The position numbers and the translations under genes are program-made. DNA of 31,466 bases from 66-474 sp035717365 (GTDB lineage Bacteria > Pseudomonadota > Gammaproteobacteria > Xanthomonadales > Rhodanobacteraceae): the NCBI GenBank assembly GCA_035717365.1, contig DASTIS010000078.1, forward strand, positions 1 to 31,466, in the 5' to 3' direction. Within the stretch, counting starts at the first letter, position 1. Each line of letters starts with the position of its first letter. Under the pieces are notes generated by a model, which saw only the letters and a program-made list of their open reading frames with translations, was not told where the DNA came from and made no database searches. Below, piece by piece: positions 23,501 to 31,431 of the stretch.

Positions 23501-23573
23501 GGCGTCTCCCTCACATCAGCCTGCGAAAGTGCTCCACTCCACCGCACCGAAACGACAACAACCTGACATCCGT

Positions 23574-23735
23574 GGATCCCGGCTCGTCACACATCCCTGT
23601 GCCGGCCGGGATGAGTGCATCCTGCGGTTTCCCGGACCCCGGCTCATCGCACATCCATGTGCTGGCCGGGGTGGTGCAAACTCCAACTTCCTGGATCCCG
23701 TGTCATCGGCCATCCCTGGCCTGCACGGGATGAGT
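23574..23735. repeat. Three tandem ~60-bp structured repeats (REP-like)
   Basis: Three diverged copies begin near 23574, 23634 and 23693. Each has an outer 7-bp stem: TCCCGGC/GCCGGGA (23577-23583 with 23605-23611), CCCCGGC/GCCGGGG (23637-23643 with 23665-23671) and TCCCGTG/CACGGGA (23696-23702 with 23724-23730). Each also has an inner stem: CACA/TGTG, GCACAT/ATGTGC, GGCCA/TGGCC. The flanking TGAGTGCATCCTGC is shared by the first and third units. Stem bases change in pairs between copies, so the structure rather than the exact sequence appears conserved. The cluster fills the gap between the DegV start and the DUF1318 stop, both on the minus strand. Confidence 0.8.
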
Positions 23736-23746
23736 GCATCCTGCAC

Positions 23747-24370
23747 TCACTTTTTCTGCCAGTTTCCGGACGCATTCTGGTAATACCAGCCAGCGTGCGC
23801 CATGGCGATCCAGCGCTTGGCGAACGACTCGCGCATCCGCGAGGCCCACTCCGGATGGCCATTGGCGACCGCGATCTGCTTGTACAGCTCGGCGCGATCG
23901 GTGTTCTCGGCAGCAATGGCCTGCTTCGCCTGGGCGCGGCCGGAAAGTGGAATCTTCGCGGCGTCGTGGATGGCGACATCGCCGTTGTGGGTGTACCCGA
24001 TTGCGCCCGAATCGAGCAACGGCTTGAGCGTCGATCGGTAGCGGTCGCGCATGCGCGCCATGATCGCATCGATGGCCGGGGTGTGGATATCGAGGTCCGG
24101 CTGCGCTTCGGCGGCGTTCGCGGCCGGTATCACCGCGTCCAGCAGCCGCACGGCCAGCGGTTCGCCGCGCCGCCCGCCATTCGACGGCTCGTTGTCCGCC
24201 GGGCGTGGCGTGCTGCTCGCCGGCGCCGGCGAGCTGTCGGGGCCAATGATGTTGCCGATGACCTTGTCGGCCGCCTTCTGCGCGGCCGCGGCGGGAAAAT
24301 ACACGTTGATGGTGACGCACCCGGCCAGCAGCCCCATTGCAAGGGTGATCAGGAAAGTGGACTTGCGCAT
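23747..24370 (-). CDS. YdbL-like (DUF1318) lipoprotein
   Basis: A 207-residue outer-envelope lipoprotein: after MRKSTFLITL the lipobox LLAGC puts the lipidated cysteine at residue 18. It is followed by a short VTINVYFP strand and a KAADKVIGNIIG helix, then a low-complexity Pro/Ser/Asn linker. The C-terminal ~90 residues are DUF1318/YdbL: AENTDRAELYKQIAVANG, HPEWASRMRESFAKRWI and GWYYQNASGNWQKK. In E. coli soluble YdbL and the small lipoprotein YnbE serve YdbH; here one chain carries both a lipid anchor with a strand and the YdbL domain. Start ATG 24370 has GGAGG six bases upstream; ATG 24373 is an alternative. It lies 109 bp downstream of the YdbH-like gene, same strand. Confidence 0.85.
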   Translation of the reverse strand: MRKSTFLITLAMGLLAGCVTINVYFPAAAAQKAADKVIGNIIGPDSSPAPASSTPRPADNEPSNGGRRGEPLAVRLLDAVIPAANAAEAQPDLDIHTPAIDAIMARMRDRYRSTLKPLLDSGAIGYTHNGDVAIHDAAKIPLSGRAQAKQAIAAENTDRAELYKQIAVANGHPEWASRMRESFAKRWIAMAHAGWYYQNASGNWQKK

Positions 24371-24479
24371 CATGAACCTCCGCCAGTGACTGAATGTGCA
24401 GCAACCTTGCAATCGACGCATGCGCGGTGCACCACGTCCGAAAGTGTACACGCCGCAACCGATTCGTCGATCGGCCGCC

Positions 24480-26603
24480 TCAGCGGACGACCGGGCCGCC
24501 GCCTTTGGTGGCCTCCGCCAACCTGTTGACCAGCGTCGCCCAGTCGACCTCGCGCTGGTGGCCGATCACGGTGATGTGCGGCAGGCCGCTGCCCTCCACG
24601 ATGGTGTAGCCGTCGCCCTCGGTATTCGGATCGGGGGTGATGCCGCCCATCGTGCACACCCCGTCGGCCAGCGTGCACGTGAGCCCGAGGCGCGAATAGC
24701 CGAAAGTCTTGAACAGGCGCAGCGCGATGCCCTGCAGGCCGCCCGCGATGCCCCCTCCGCCAACTTCCGTCAGACTCTTGATCGCGTGCTGGCTGATCTT
24801 GCCGCCTTCGTTCGCGGTCAACTTCGCTTCGAATGCAACAGGCTTCCAGTCCGTCATCCGCAGCCCGTCGATGTCCCCGTCCAGATTTCCGGTGATTTCG
24901 CCGAAGTCGAACACGCCGGTGAGTTCCGCAAGATCCAGGTGCCGCATGTCGATGTCGGCAGCCAGCCGCGGCGTCGCACCGAACAGGTCCTGCATGGCGA
25001 GGTTGGTGACCGTCACCGAACCTCCGAACACGTCCAGCGAAAGTCCGCCATCGAATACCAATGCATCACCGTGGTAGCTCAGGTCGGGGACCGCGCCGCC
25101 CAGCTTGCCGCCGAACGCCGGCCAGCCGAACGCCTTGCACAGCCCCGGAAGATCGACATCGGTCAGGGCGAACGCCGCCGACAGGCGTTTGGCTGCGTCC
25201 GAGTCGGGTTGCCAGGCAAAACGGTTGAGCTTGAACGACCCTCCCAGGACACTCACCGCGACCGGTTGGCGCAGGGTCAGCGCGCCTGCGTTGTCTTCCA
25301 GGGAAAGCCTGGCGGGCCCGAATGGAATCCGGTACATCGCCAATGCGTCCCAGGACAAGCTCGTGGCCGGGCGCGACGCACCTGCGCGCCAATCGACCTT
25401 GCCATCCAGGCCGGCAACCGCCAGGCCTGCGCCATGGCTGTCGATCGACACGTCCCGGGCGGTCAAATCGAAGGCCCTGAGGCCGTGGTTGCGGATGTCC
25501 AGCGAGCCGACCAGGCTGCCCGAAGTCTGCAGCTTCGTGAATCCGGTCATGGACTGGACGAACGACGTGCCGTAACGCGTATAGGCAGCGGGGAAAGTGG
25601 CGGCGAACCGCTTGAGATCCAGTTTGTCGAGGGCGCCCTTGCGGTCGAACCCGAGGCTGCCCGAAATACGCAGCGCATCGTGGTCGTCGTAATCGAGCGA
25701 TTCGATCGCGATGCCTGCCGGCCCCAGCACGGCCGATACATGGACGTTGGCTGCATGCGAGGGCAATTGTGCGTAAAGCGGGCCGAACAGCATCTGCCCG
25801 CCCCGCAATGCGCCGTCGAACATCATGCTGGTCGACGCTGGGCCGTTCGCGATCCGGAAAGTGCCGTTGGCATCGACTTTCTGCATCGCGATGTTGCCGC
25901 CCTTGCTGTCGAGGTCCACGTCGGCCACCTTGACCCGACCGGAAATCCGCGCCCCATTGGCGGCGAGATCGAGCGCCACGTCGCCTCCGACGTGACCGCC
26001 GGCGAGCCGCCCGTCGGGCCACGCGGCGGCCAGCACCCCGCGCAGCCATGTCAATGGCAACGCCGTGAGCGTCATCTGCACGTGGCTGGTCTGGTCCAGA
26101 GGCATCAACGCATGCACCTTGCCGTTGCCCTGCTCGACGTCGACTTCGAGGGTTCCCGCATCAGGGTCGTAGAGGACCACCAGATCGGCGTCGCCGAACG
26201 CGCTGCCCGGCGCGCGGCGGGTCGCGATGTGGCCCACGAACTTCCAGGCCTTGCCGCCCGCCCTCTGTGGCTGGCCTTGCAATGTCAGCGCCACGTCCTT
26301 CCAGCCGAGCGCCGGCACCGCGACCCTGGCCGCGTCGAGTTGCAACTGCGGAAGTCCGTCCGGCCCGAGCGAGGCCACCACGTCGACATCGGCCAGATGG
26401 ACGCCCGGAAGTTCCAGGGATGCGGCGTGCACGCGTACCGCGGCCTGGGCATACCCACAGACCAGCAACAGACACGCCGCCGCGACGTACCGGCGCCAAC
26501 CCGGAAATCGTCGACGACCTGCCGCGTGCGAGGCCGGGGCCGGCCGCCGTTCGCATCGAGCCGGGCGCTCCAGGTTGTTCGGCAATTTCCTTGCCACGAC
26601 CAC
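24480..26603 (-). CDS. YdbH-like intermembrane (AsmA-related) protein
   Basis: A ~707-residue protein with a basic N-terminus, one hydrophobic segment (YVAAACLLLVCGYAQAA, ~39-55) and then mostly repeated beta-strand patterns with Gly-Asp-Leu turns. This fits the long periplasmic groove of the YdbH/AsmA-like family that carries phospholipids between inner and outer membranes. The C-terminal third (LDLAELTGVFDFGEITGNLDG, then WKPVAFEAKL) is most like YdbH. The neighbouring YdbL-like lipoprotein on the same strand supports the assignment, since ydbH-ynbE-ydbL is an operon in E. coli. The start is uncertain: the GTG at 26603 gives a long Arg-rich leader before the hydrophobic segment, and a shorter start is possible. 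Confidence 0.75.
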   Translation of the reverse strand: MVVARKLPNNLERPARCERRPAPASHAAGRRRFPGWRRYVAAACLLLVCGYAQAAVRVHAASLELPGVHLADVDVVASLGPDGLPQLQLDAARVAVPALGWKDVALTLQGQPQRAGGKAWKFVGHIATRRAPGSAFGDADLVVLYDPDAGTLEVDVEQGNGKVHALMPLDQTSHVQMTLTALPLTWLRGVLAAAWPDGRLAGGHVGGDVALDLAANGARISGRVKVADVDLDSKGGNIAMQKVDANGTFRIANGPASTSMMFDGALRGGQMLFGPLYAQLPSHAANVHVSAVLGPAGIAIESLDYDDHDALRISGSLGFDRKGALDKLDLKRFAATFPAAYTRYGTSFVQSMTGFTKLQTSGSLVGSLDIRNHGLRAFDLTARDVSIDSHGAGLAVAGLDGKVDWRAGASRPATSLSWDALAMYRIPFGPARLSLEDNAGALTLRQPVAVSVLGGSFKLNRFAWQPDSDAAKRLSAAFALTDVDLPGLCKAFGWPAFGGKLGGAVPDLSYHGDALVFDGGLSLDVFGGSVTVTNLAMQDLFGATPRLAADIDMRHLDLAELTGVFDFGEITGNLDGDIDGLRMTDWKPVAFEAKLTANEGGKISQHAIKSLTEVGGGGIAGGLQGIALRLFKTFGYSRLGLTCTLADGVCTMGGITPDPNTEGDGYTIVEGSGLPHITVIGHQREVDWATLVNRLAEATKGGGPVVR

Positions 26604-26671
26604 CCTTTTCCGGTATCACTGGCCCCGATTGTGCCAGCCCACATCCGAACGGATACCAACGGGAGCGATGT

Positions 26672-27397
26672 TTGGACACGGAAACGGTCCGATTTCGGGT
26701 GCTTTTGGCCGAGGATGACCCCGTCAGCCGCGTCTTCATGCGGGAAGCCGGTCGGGCCTGCGGCGCCACGATCACGGACTGCGCAGACGGTCGGCAAGCC
26801 CTCGCCATGGCGCGCGCGGACGCATGGGACCTGCTGATCCTCGACCATCACCTTCCCGGCCTCGATGGCAATGTCATCCTTGCCACCCTGCGCGCCGAAC
26901 CCGATGCGGCTTCGCACGCCACGCCCGCGATCGCCACCAGTGCCGCCGCCGAATCAACGACCGCGACGCTGCGGCACGCGGGATTCGCCGAAGTGCTCCC
27001 CAAGCCGATGCCAATCGAGACGCTGCGCGCCGCCCTGCGCCGCCATGGTTGCGTCCCCGATGCCGAGCTTGACGATGAAGACGCCTTGCGCGCCTGCGGA
27101 TCGGCGGCAGCGGTCAGCAGGTTACGGCGATTGTTCGCCGAGCAGGAACTGCCCAGAGTCCATGACGAATTCGAACGCCTCGGCGACGACCTGCAATCCC
27201 TGCAACCCACCCTGCACAGGCTGCGGGCATCTTGCGGATTCTGCGGCGCGAGGGCGCTGGGCGAGGCCAGTGGCGCGCTGCACCGCGCGCTGGCAGTCGG
27301 CGTCGACGCCGGGCAACTCGAGGCCGCGCGGGAAATGTTCCGGGTCGCACTCGCGGAAACGCGCGCCGCGCTGCACACGCACCTCGACCAATCCTGA
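26672..27397 (+). CDS. Response regulator with C-terminal HPt-like domain
   Basis: About 241 residues. Residues 8-125 form a receiver domain with acidic pocket Glu14-Asp15-Asp16, phospho-acceptor Asp58 in LILDHHLPGLDG, Thr89 and Lys111 in LPKPMP. Residues ~150-235 resemble a histidine phosphotransfer domain: the line LHRLRASCGFCGARAL matches the HRLKGxxGxxGA helix and puts the phospho-His at His182. There is no output domain, so it is likely a phosphorelay intermediate whose kinase is elsewhere. The start is read as TTG 26672, with GGGAG six bases before it; the nearby ATG (26668) is in another frame and ends after 16 codons. It is divergent from the YdbH-like gene and converges on recO. Confidence 0.8.
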   Translation: MDTETVRFRVLLAEDDPVSRVFMREAGRACGATITDCADGRQALAMARADAWDLLILDHHLPGLDGNVILATLRAEPDAASHATPAIATSAAAESTTATLRHAGFAEVLPKPMPIETLRAALRRHGCVPDAELDDEDALRACGSAAAVSRLRRLFAEQELPRVHDEFERLGDDLQSLQPTLHRLRASCGFCGARALGEASGALHRALAVGVDAGQLEAAREMFRVALAETRAALHTHLDQS

Positions 27398-27431
27398 AGT
27401 CCCCGGGAACCGACCGGCGGGCGGCGCCTGC

Positions 27432-28142
27432 TCAACCCCGCAGTGGATCCGCCAACACCCGCCAGGATTGGAGGCCACGCGGACCGACCTGCTGGCCAAT
27501 CAGGTTTCGCATCAGGCGCTTGAGTGCAGCCATGTCCTGCGTGTCGGGGCACACCCCCGTGGCCAGCGCCCGCAACGCGGAGCCACGCACCCGCGTTCCG
27601 TCGGAATGGTCGCCGGCCGCGACGGCGCCGTATTCCGGCAGGTAGTCGTACGCCCGCGTGGAGTCGAGGGGCTCGCCGGTGTCGGCGGCCGCATCGAGCT
27701 GCAGCGCGTAACCGATCGCCTCCAGCAGGTCGCGCTCGAAGCACCGCAAGCTCCACGCGACCGACGCCGACCGCGGCAATTCGTCCAGCAACTCGCGATA
27801 ACGATCGAACAGAACCGGGTGCGGATCGTTACGGGCGACAAGCCGCACCAGCAGTTCATTGACATACATCGCCGACAGCAGTTCGTCGCCCCGCAACATG
27901 TGCGGCGCGGCCACCGGTTCGACCGCGACCAGGGTTTGCAACTCGCCGCGACCGGTCCAGTCCATCCGCAGCGCCTGCATCGGCTCCAGCAGCGAGCGCG
28001 ACAAGCGCGCGCGCGCGCCGCGCACCCCCCGGGCGACCAGCCCGACGCGGCCGAAGTCCTGGCTGAACACATCCACAAGCAGACTGGTCTCCCGCCAGGC
28101 GCGGGTGTGCAGGATGTAGGCGGATTGTTGGGTGATGCGCAT
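27432..28142 (-). CDS. recO: DNA repair protein RecO
   Basis: A 236-residue protein of the RecF pathway that helps load RecA on single-stranded DNA coated with SSB. The N-terminal OB fold opens ITQQSAYILHTRAWRETS and VDVFSQDFGRVGLVARGVRG, and the helical part contains LRCFERDLLEAIGYALQLD. The CxxC zinc motif of some RecO proteins is absent, as usual in gammaproteobacteria. The ATG at 28142 has no visible Shine-Dalgarno: the bases just before it are the end of a long inverted repeat that fills the gap to era. It is the last gene of lepB-DUF4845-rnc-era-recO and converges with the response regulator gene. Confidence 0.94.
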   Translation of the reverse strand: MRITQQSAYILHTRAWRETSLLVDVFSQDFGRVGLVARGVRGARARLSRSLLEPMQALRMDWTGRGELQTLVAVEPVAAPHMLRGDELLSAMYVNELLVRLVARNDPHPVLFDRYRELLDELPRSASVAWSLRCFERDLLEAIGYALQLDAAADTGEPLDSTRAYDYLPEYGAVAAGDHSDGTRVRGSALRALATGVCPDTQDMAALKRLMRNLIGQQVGPRGLQSWRVLADPLRG

Positions 28143-28155
28143 CTATATCGGGACC

Positions 28156-28295
28156 CGGGGCCCGCGACCCGGGACCCGGAAAAGCGGGCACCCGGGCGTT
28201 GCCCGGTTGCGTGCAGAAGCGGCGGGCCGCTCGGTCACTCGCAGAATTCCATACGTTGCGGGAATCCGGACCCGGGTCCCCGGTCCCGGGCCCCG
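28156..28295. repeat. Long GC-rich inverted repeat filling the era-recO gap
   Basis: The 24 bases at 28156-28179 are complementary to 28272-28295 with only two mismatches, across a 92-nt loop. The arms are built of GACCCGG-type units (three in the left arm region), a pattern recalling dispersed repeats of xanthomonads. It lies 4 bases after the era stop and 13 bases before the recO start, on the transcript that should carry both. Confidence 0.75.
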
Positions 28296-28299
28296 TAAC

Positions 28300-29199
28300 T
28301 CACTCATACCCGAACTGCCTGAGCGCCGTTTCATCATCGGACCACCCTGCCCGCACCCGCACCCAAAGTTTCAGGAATACCCGCCGACCCAGCAGTTCCT
28401 CGATGCCGCGACGGGCGGCGCTGCCGATGGCCTTGGCGCGACGGCCGCCGGCGCCGATCACGATCGCCTTCTGGCCTTCGCGCTCGACCCACACCACCGC
28501 GGCGATCTCGGCGACGCCGTCCGCGCGATCCTCGAATCGTTCGATCTCGACCGTGGTCGCGTACGGCAATTCTTCGCCCAACTGGCGCATCAACTGTTCG
28601 CGCACCAACTCGGCAACCAGGAACCTTTCACTGCGATCGGTAAAGCTTTCGTCGTCGTAGCGCGCCTCCCCCGCCGGCAACCGTACGAGGATGCCCCCCT
28701 CGAGCTCCGCCAGGCCCGACCGCTTTTCCGCGCTGACCAGGTAGACCTTGTCCCAATGGCGTTCGCGGGTCACCCGCTCCACGAACGGCAACAGTGCCGT
28801 CTTGTCGCGCAGCTTGTCGATCTTGTTGACGGCCAGCAGGCATGGAATCCGCCGCTCCGCCACCGCCGCGTGGACGCCGGCGTCCTCATCGTCCCATTGG
28901 CCGGCCGTGATCACCTGCACCGCGAGGTCGGCATCCGCGATCGCCGCGTGCACGGCCCGGTTCAGGCTGCGGTTGATCGCGCGCCTCGCCTCGCGGTGCA
29001 ATCCCGGAGTATCCAGATACAGGATCTGGCCGCCGGCCGGGTTGGCGATGCCCAGGATCCGTTGCCGGGTCGTATGCGCGCGCGGCGTCACGATCGACAG
29101 ATGGGTGTCGATCAACGCGTTCAACAACGTGGACTTGCCGACGTTGGGGCGCCCGACGATCGCGACGCTGCCGCAACGGAAAGGAATTTCTTTGGCCAT
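28300..29199 (-). CDS. era: GTPase Era
   Basis: A 299-residue essential GTPase that binds the 3' end of 16S rRNA and aids 30S maturation. G motifs are clear: G1 GRPNVGKS (~16-23), switch I threonines in TTRQRILG, G3 DTPG, G4 NKID. The C-terminal KH domain shows VIGAGGRRAKAIGSAARRGIEELL and the ending LKLWVRVRAGWSDDETALRQFGYE, as in E. coli Era. The ATG 29199 (MAKEIPF) gives the normal length and has GGAA eight bases upstream; a longer upstream frame only crosses the repeat elements between rnc and era. Neighbours are rnc upstream and recO downstream. Confidence 0.97.
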   Translation of the reverse strand: MAKEIPFRCGSVAIVGRPNVGKSTLLNALIDTHLSIVTPRAHTTRQRILGIANPAGGQILYLDTPGLHREARRAINRSLNRAVHAAIADADLAVQVITAGQWDDEDAGVHAAVAERRIPCLLAVNKIDKLRDKTALLPFVERVTRERHWDKVYLVSAEKRSGLAELEGGILVRLPAGEARYDDESFTDRSERFLVAELVREQLMRQLGEELPYATTVEIERFEDRADGVAEIAAVVWVEREGQKAIVIGAGGRRAKAIGSAARRGIEELLGRRVFLKLWVRVRAGWSDDETALRQFGYE

Positions 29200-29237
29200 T
29201 TTGATTCCATGATCGAAGCGGCCGGCTCCGCTTGTCT

Positions 29238-29258
29238 CCTTCCCCTTCAAGGGGAAGG
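29238..29258. repeat. 21-bp palindrome in the rnc-era gap
   Basis: CCTTCCCCTT and AAGGGGAAGG flank a single C in a perfect palindrome; GCCGGGATGGGGATGG follows. The same core in opposite flank orientation occurs at 29333-29351. Together they make up much of the 172-bp spacer between rnc and era. Confidence 0.7.
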
Positions 29259-29332
29259 CCGGGATGGGGATGGTGTTGCAACTCGAGGATGAAACCGATC
29301 CCCACCAGCGCTACGCACTTGGCCTACGGTCG

Positions 29333-29351
29333 CCTCCCCTTGAAGGGGAGG
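29333..29351. repeat. 19-bp palindrome just after rnc
   Basis: CCTCCCCTT and AAGGGGAGG flank a single G, perfect over 19 bp, beginning 20 bases after the rnc stop on the minus strand. It pairs in sequence family with the palindrome at 29238-29258, and a hairpin here could mark an mRNA end or an RNase III site. Confidence 0.7.
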
Positions 29352-29371
29352 GCTTGCTGCCCACGGCCCCG

Positions 29372-30028
29372 TTACGCACTACCCGATCCGGTCAACTCAT
29401 CCAATGCGGCCTCGGCCGCCATCTGTTCGGCGGCGCGTCGGCTTCCGCCACTGCCCTCGAAACGCAGCGCACGCGGTGACTCGATCACGCAGGCGACCTC
29501 GAATCTGCGCGCGTGTTCCTCACCGTGCTCCGCCAGCAATTCGTAATGCGGCAACGGCTCGCCATGACCCTGCAGCCACTCCTGGAGGCGGGTCTTGGGA
29601 TCCTTCCGCGGCGGCCCGGCCTCGGCCAGCGGGTAGGCGAATCGCCCGTGCAGCCACTCCCGGCACGCGGCATAGCCACCATCACGGTAGATCGCCGCCA
29701 CCAGCGCTTCGAACGCGTCGGCGAGGATCGAATCACGCCGGAACCCGCCGCTCTTCAATTCACCGGAACCGAGCCTGAGCTCGTCGCCGAGTTGCAACGC
29801 GCGCGCGCGCTCGGCGAGTGCCGGCTCGCTCACCAGTTGCGCGCGCAAACGCGAGAGCTCGCCCTCGTCGGCGCGCGGTCGCGCATCGAACAGCATTTCC
29901 GCGACCACCAGGTTGACCAGCGCGTCACCGAGGAACTCCAGCCGCTCGTTGTTGGGACGCCCGACACTGCGATGGGTGAGCGCGAGCTTCAGCAGCGACT
30001 CGTCTGCAAAGCGATAGCCGAGCTTCAC
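29372..30028 (-). CDS. rnc: Ribonuclease III
   Basis: A 218-residue double-stranded RNA nuclease that processes rRNA precursors and structured mRNAs. The catalytic signature NERLEFLGDALVNLV and the second site DAFEALVAAIYRDGG with the conserved acidic residues are present. The double-stranded RNA-binding domain (~150-218) has DPKTRLQEWLQGHGEPLPHYEL and RRAAEQMAAEAAL. The start is GTG at 30028, one base beyond the DUF4845 stop, so translation is coupled. The spacer to era downstream carries two palindromes, possible substrates for the enzyme itself. Confidence 0.96.
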   Translation of the reverse strand: MKLGYRFADESLLKLALTHRSVGRPNNERLEFLGDALVNLVVAEMLFDARPRADEGELSRLRAQLVSEPALAERARALQLGDELRLGSGELKSGGFRRDSILADAFEALVAAIYRDGGYAACREWLHGRFAYPLAEAGPPRKDPKTRLQEWLQGHGEPLPHYELLAEHGEEHARRFEVACVIESPRALRFEGSGGSRRAAEQMAAEAALDELTGSGSA

Positions 30029-30029
30029 G

Positions 30030-30413
30030 TTATCCTGGCGTCGGCGCCTGCAAGGGCACCGTCTTCTCGAAATGCAGCAGGAAATCGATGTTGTAGATCC
30101 AGTGGATCTTCTTGTCGTAACTCAGCTTCAGCGACGAGCCGCCCTTCGGATTGGTCACCACGTGGACATTCTCCGCGGCGATATCCTCGTCGTCGAAATA
30201 TTGCGAAAGCTGTTGGGTATCGAGTTGCCGGCGGATCTCCTCCGGACTCATGCCGCCCGAGGCGGATTGCGAGGCGACCGTGTTCACCGCCTTGGCAACG
30301 TTGAAATAGTCCATGTACGCCGGCACCAGCTTCATCGCGGTGTAGATGAAAAATGCGGCAATGACCAGGATGATCACGAACCCGATCAGGGTAATGCCCG
30401 ATTGACGTTTCAT
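30030..30413 (-). CDS. DUF4845 small membrane protein
   Basis: A 127-residue protein with one N-terminal membrane helix (~8-30: GITLIGFVIILVIAAFFIYTA), followed by a soluble domain of ~95 residues with PAYMDYFNVAKAVNTVA and DEDIAAENVHVV. The N-terminus (MKRQSGITLIGF) resembles a pilin-like leader without a cleavage glycine context I can confirm. DUF4845 proteins are found between lepB and rnc in many beta- and gammaproteobacteria, as here; their role is unknown. The start is ATG 30413 with GAGGGGG upstream, preferred over a start 25 codons earlier. The stop is 1 base before rnc. Confidence 0.9.
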   Translation of the reverse strand: MKRQSGITLIGFVIILVIAAFFIYTAMKLVPAYMDYFNVAKAVNTVASQSASGGMSPEEIRRQLDTQQLSQYFDDEDIAAENVHVVTNPKGGSSLKLSYDKKIHWIYNIDFLLHFEKTVPLQAPTPG

Positions 30414-30507
30414 GTCGTCGCCCCCTCGAACTTCGGTTGAGAATCCGCCCGTTTTCGGGCCGCGCCGCAACGCGCGCAGCCGTGGCATCCTGCCGGACAG
30501 CCAGAGC

Positions 30508-31404
30508 TTAGTGCAACACGGTGCCGATGCGGTGCCAGTCTGCCAAGCTGAACCAGATCAGGAACGCCTTCCCGGCAAGGTTCTGTTCCGGCACGAATCC
30601 CCAGAACCGGCTGTCCTCGCTGTCGTCGCGGTTGTCGCCCATGGCGAAATAGTAGCCCTTCGGCACGACCCATCGGCAGCCGCCATCGGGCAGCGGGGTG
30701 CCGCCCGAACACGGGTTCGGCATGATGTAGGCGAAATGCAGAATGCGGTGCTCGACGGCGCCGAGATCCTCCACGTACGCCGTCACCGGGGACATGTTCG
30801 GATTCTCTTCCATCCGGATGCTGACCTTGTCGGTCCCCTGATAGGGCCCGACCAGGGTCTGCGGAACAGGGTTGCCATTGATCGTGACCTGCTCGCCCCG
30901 GACCGTGACGGTGTCGCCGGGAATCCCGATGATGCGCTTGATGTAGTCCTCTTTCGGGTTCCGCGGGTAGCGGAACACCGCGATGTCGCCGCGCTTCGGC
31001 TCGCCGATGTCGATGATCTTGGTATCGGTCACCGGCAGGCGCAGGCCGTAGGCAAACTTGTTGACCAGCACGAAATCACCGACCAGCAGCGTCGGCATCA
31101 TCGAACCGGAGGGGATCCGGAACGGTTCGAGCAGGAAGGTGCGAAACAGCAATACCGCCAGGATCACCGGGAAAAACGAGCGCGCGTAGTCGACCAGCAG
31201 CGGCTCGTGCGGCTTGACGCCTTCGTCGGCGGCGCGTTGCCTGCGGCGGCGCGCGAACGCGAGCCGGTCGACGACCCAGACCACGAAGAACGCGGCGGTG
31301 ATCAGCACCAGCGCCAGCGCGAAAGCCGACGTCCTGTACCAGATGTAAAGGCAGACGGCGACGATCGCCACCAGCACCACGGTTCCCCAGGCATCTTTCT
31401 TCAC
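30508..31404 (-). CDS. lepB: Signal peptidase I
   Basis: A 298-residue inner-membrane protease that removes signal peptides from exported proteins, such as the azurin in this window. Two or three N-terminal hydrophobic segments (~8-50 and ~72-92) precede the periplasmic catalytic domain. That domain has nucleophile Ser in RIPSGSMMPTL, the base Lys in DYIKRIIGIPGD, and the box GDNRDDSEDSRFWGFV. The start is GTG 31404 with AAGGA seven bases upstream. It begins the lepB-DUF4845-rnc-era-recO cluster; lepA would be expected just outside the window. A palindromic repeat lies upstream at 31432. Confidence 0.96.
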   Translation of the reverse strand: MKKDAWGTVVLVAIVAVCLYIWYRTSAFALALVLITAAFFVVWVVDRLAFARRRRQRAADEGVKPHEPLLVDYARSFFPVILAVLLFRTFLLEPFRIPSGSMMPTLLVGDFVLVNKFAYGLRLPVTDTKIIDIGEPKRGDIAVFRYPRNPKEDYIKRIIGIPGDTVTVRGEQVTINGNPVPQTLVGPYQGTDKVSIRMEENPNMSPVTAYVEDLGAVEHRILHFAYIMPNPCSGGTPLPDGGCRWVVPKGYYFAMGDNRDDSEDSRFWGFVPEQNLAGKAFLIWFSLADWHRIGTVLH

Positions 31405-31431
31405 TGCGTATTCCTTGTATGCACCCGTGCC

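Noticed and set aside
23574..23735. CRISPR array
   Set aside because: The three units are diverged over their whole length, self-complementary, and lack unique spacers or neighbouring cas genes.
24396..26837. An 813-residue plus-strand frame
   Set aside because: It is antisense to the YdbH-like gene, is rich in Arg/Gln/His, and shows no family features.
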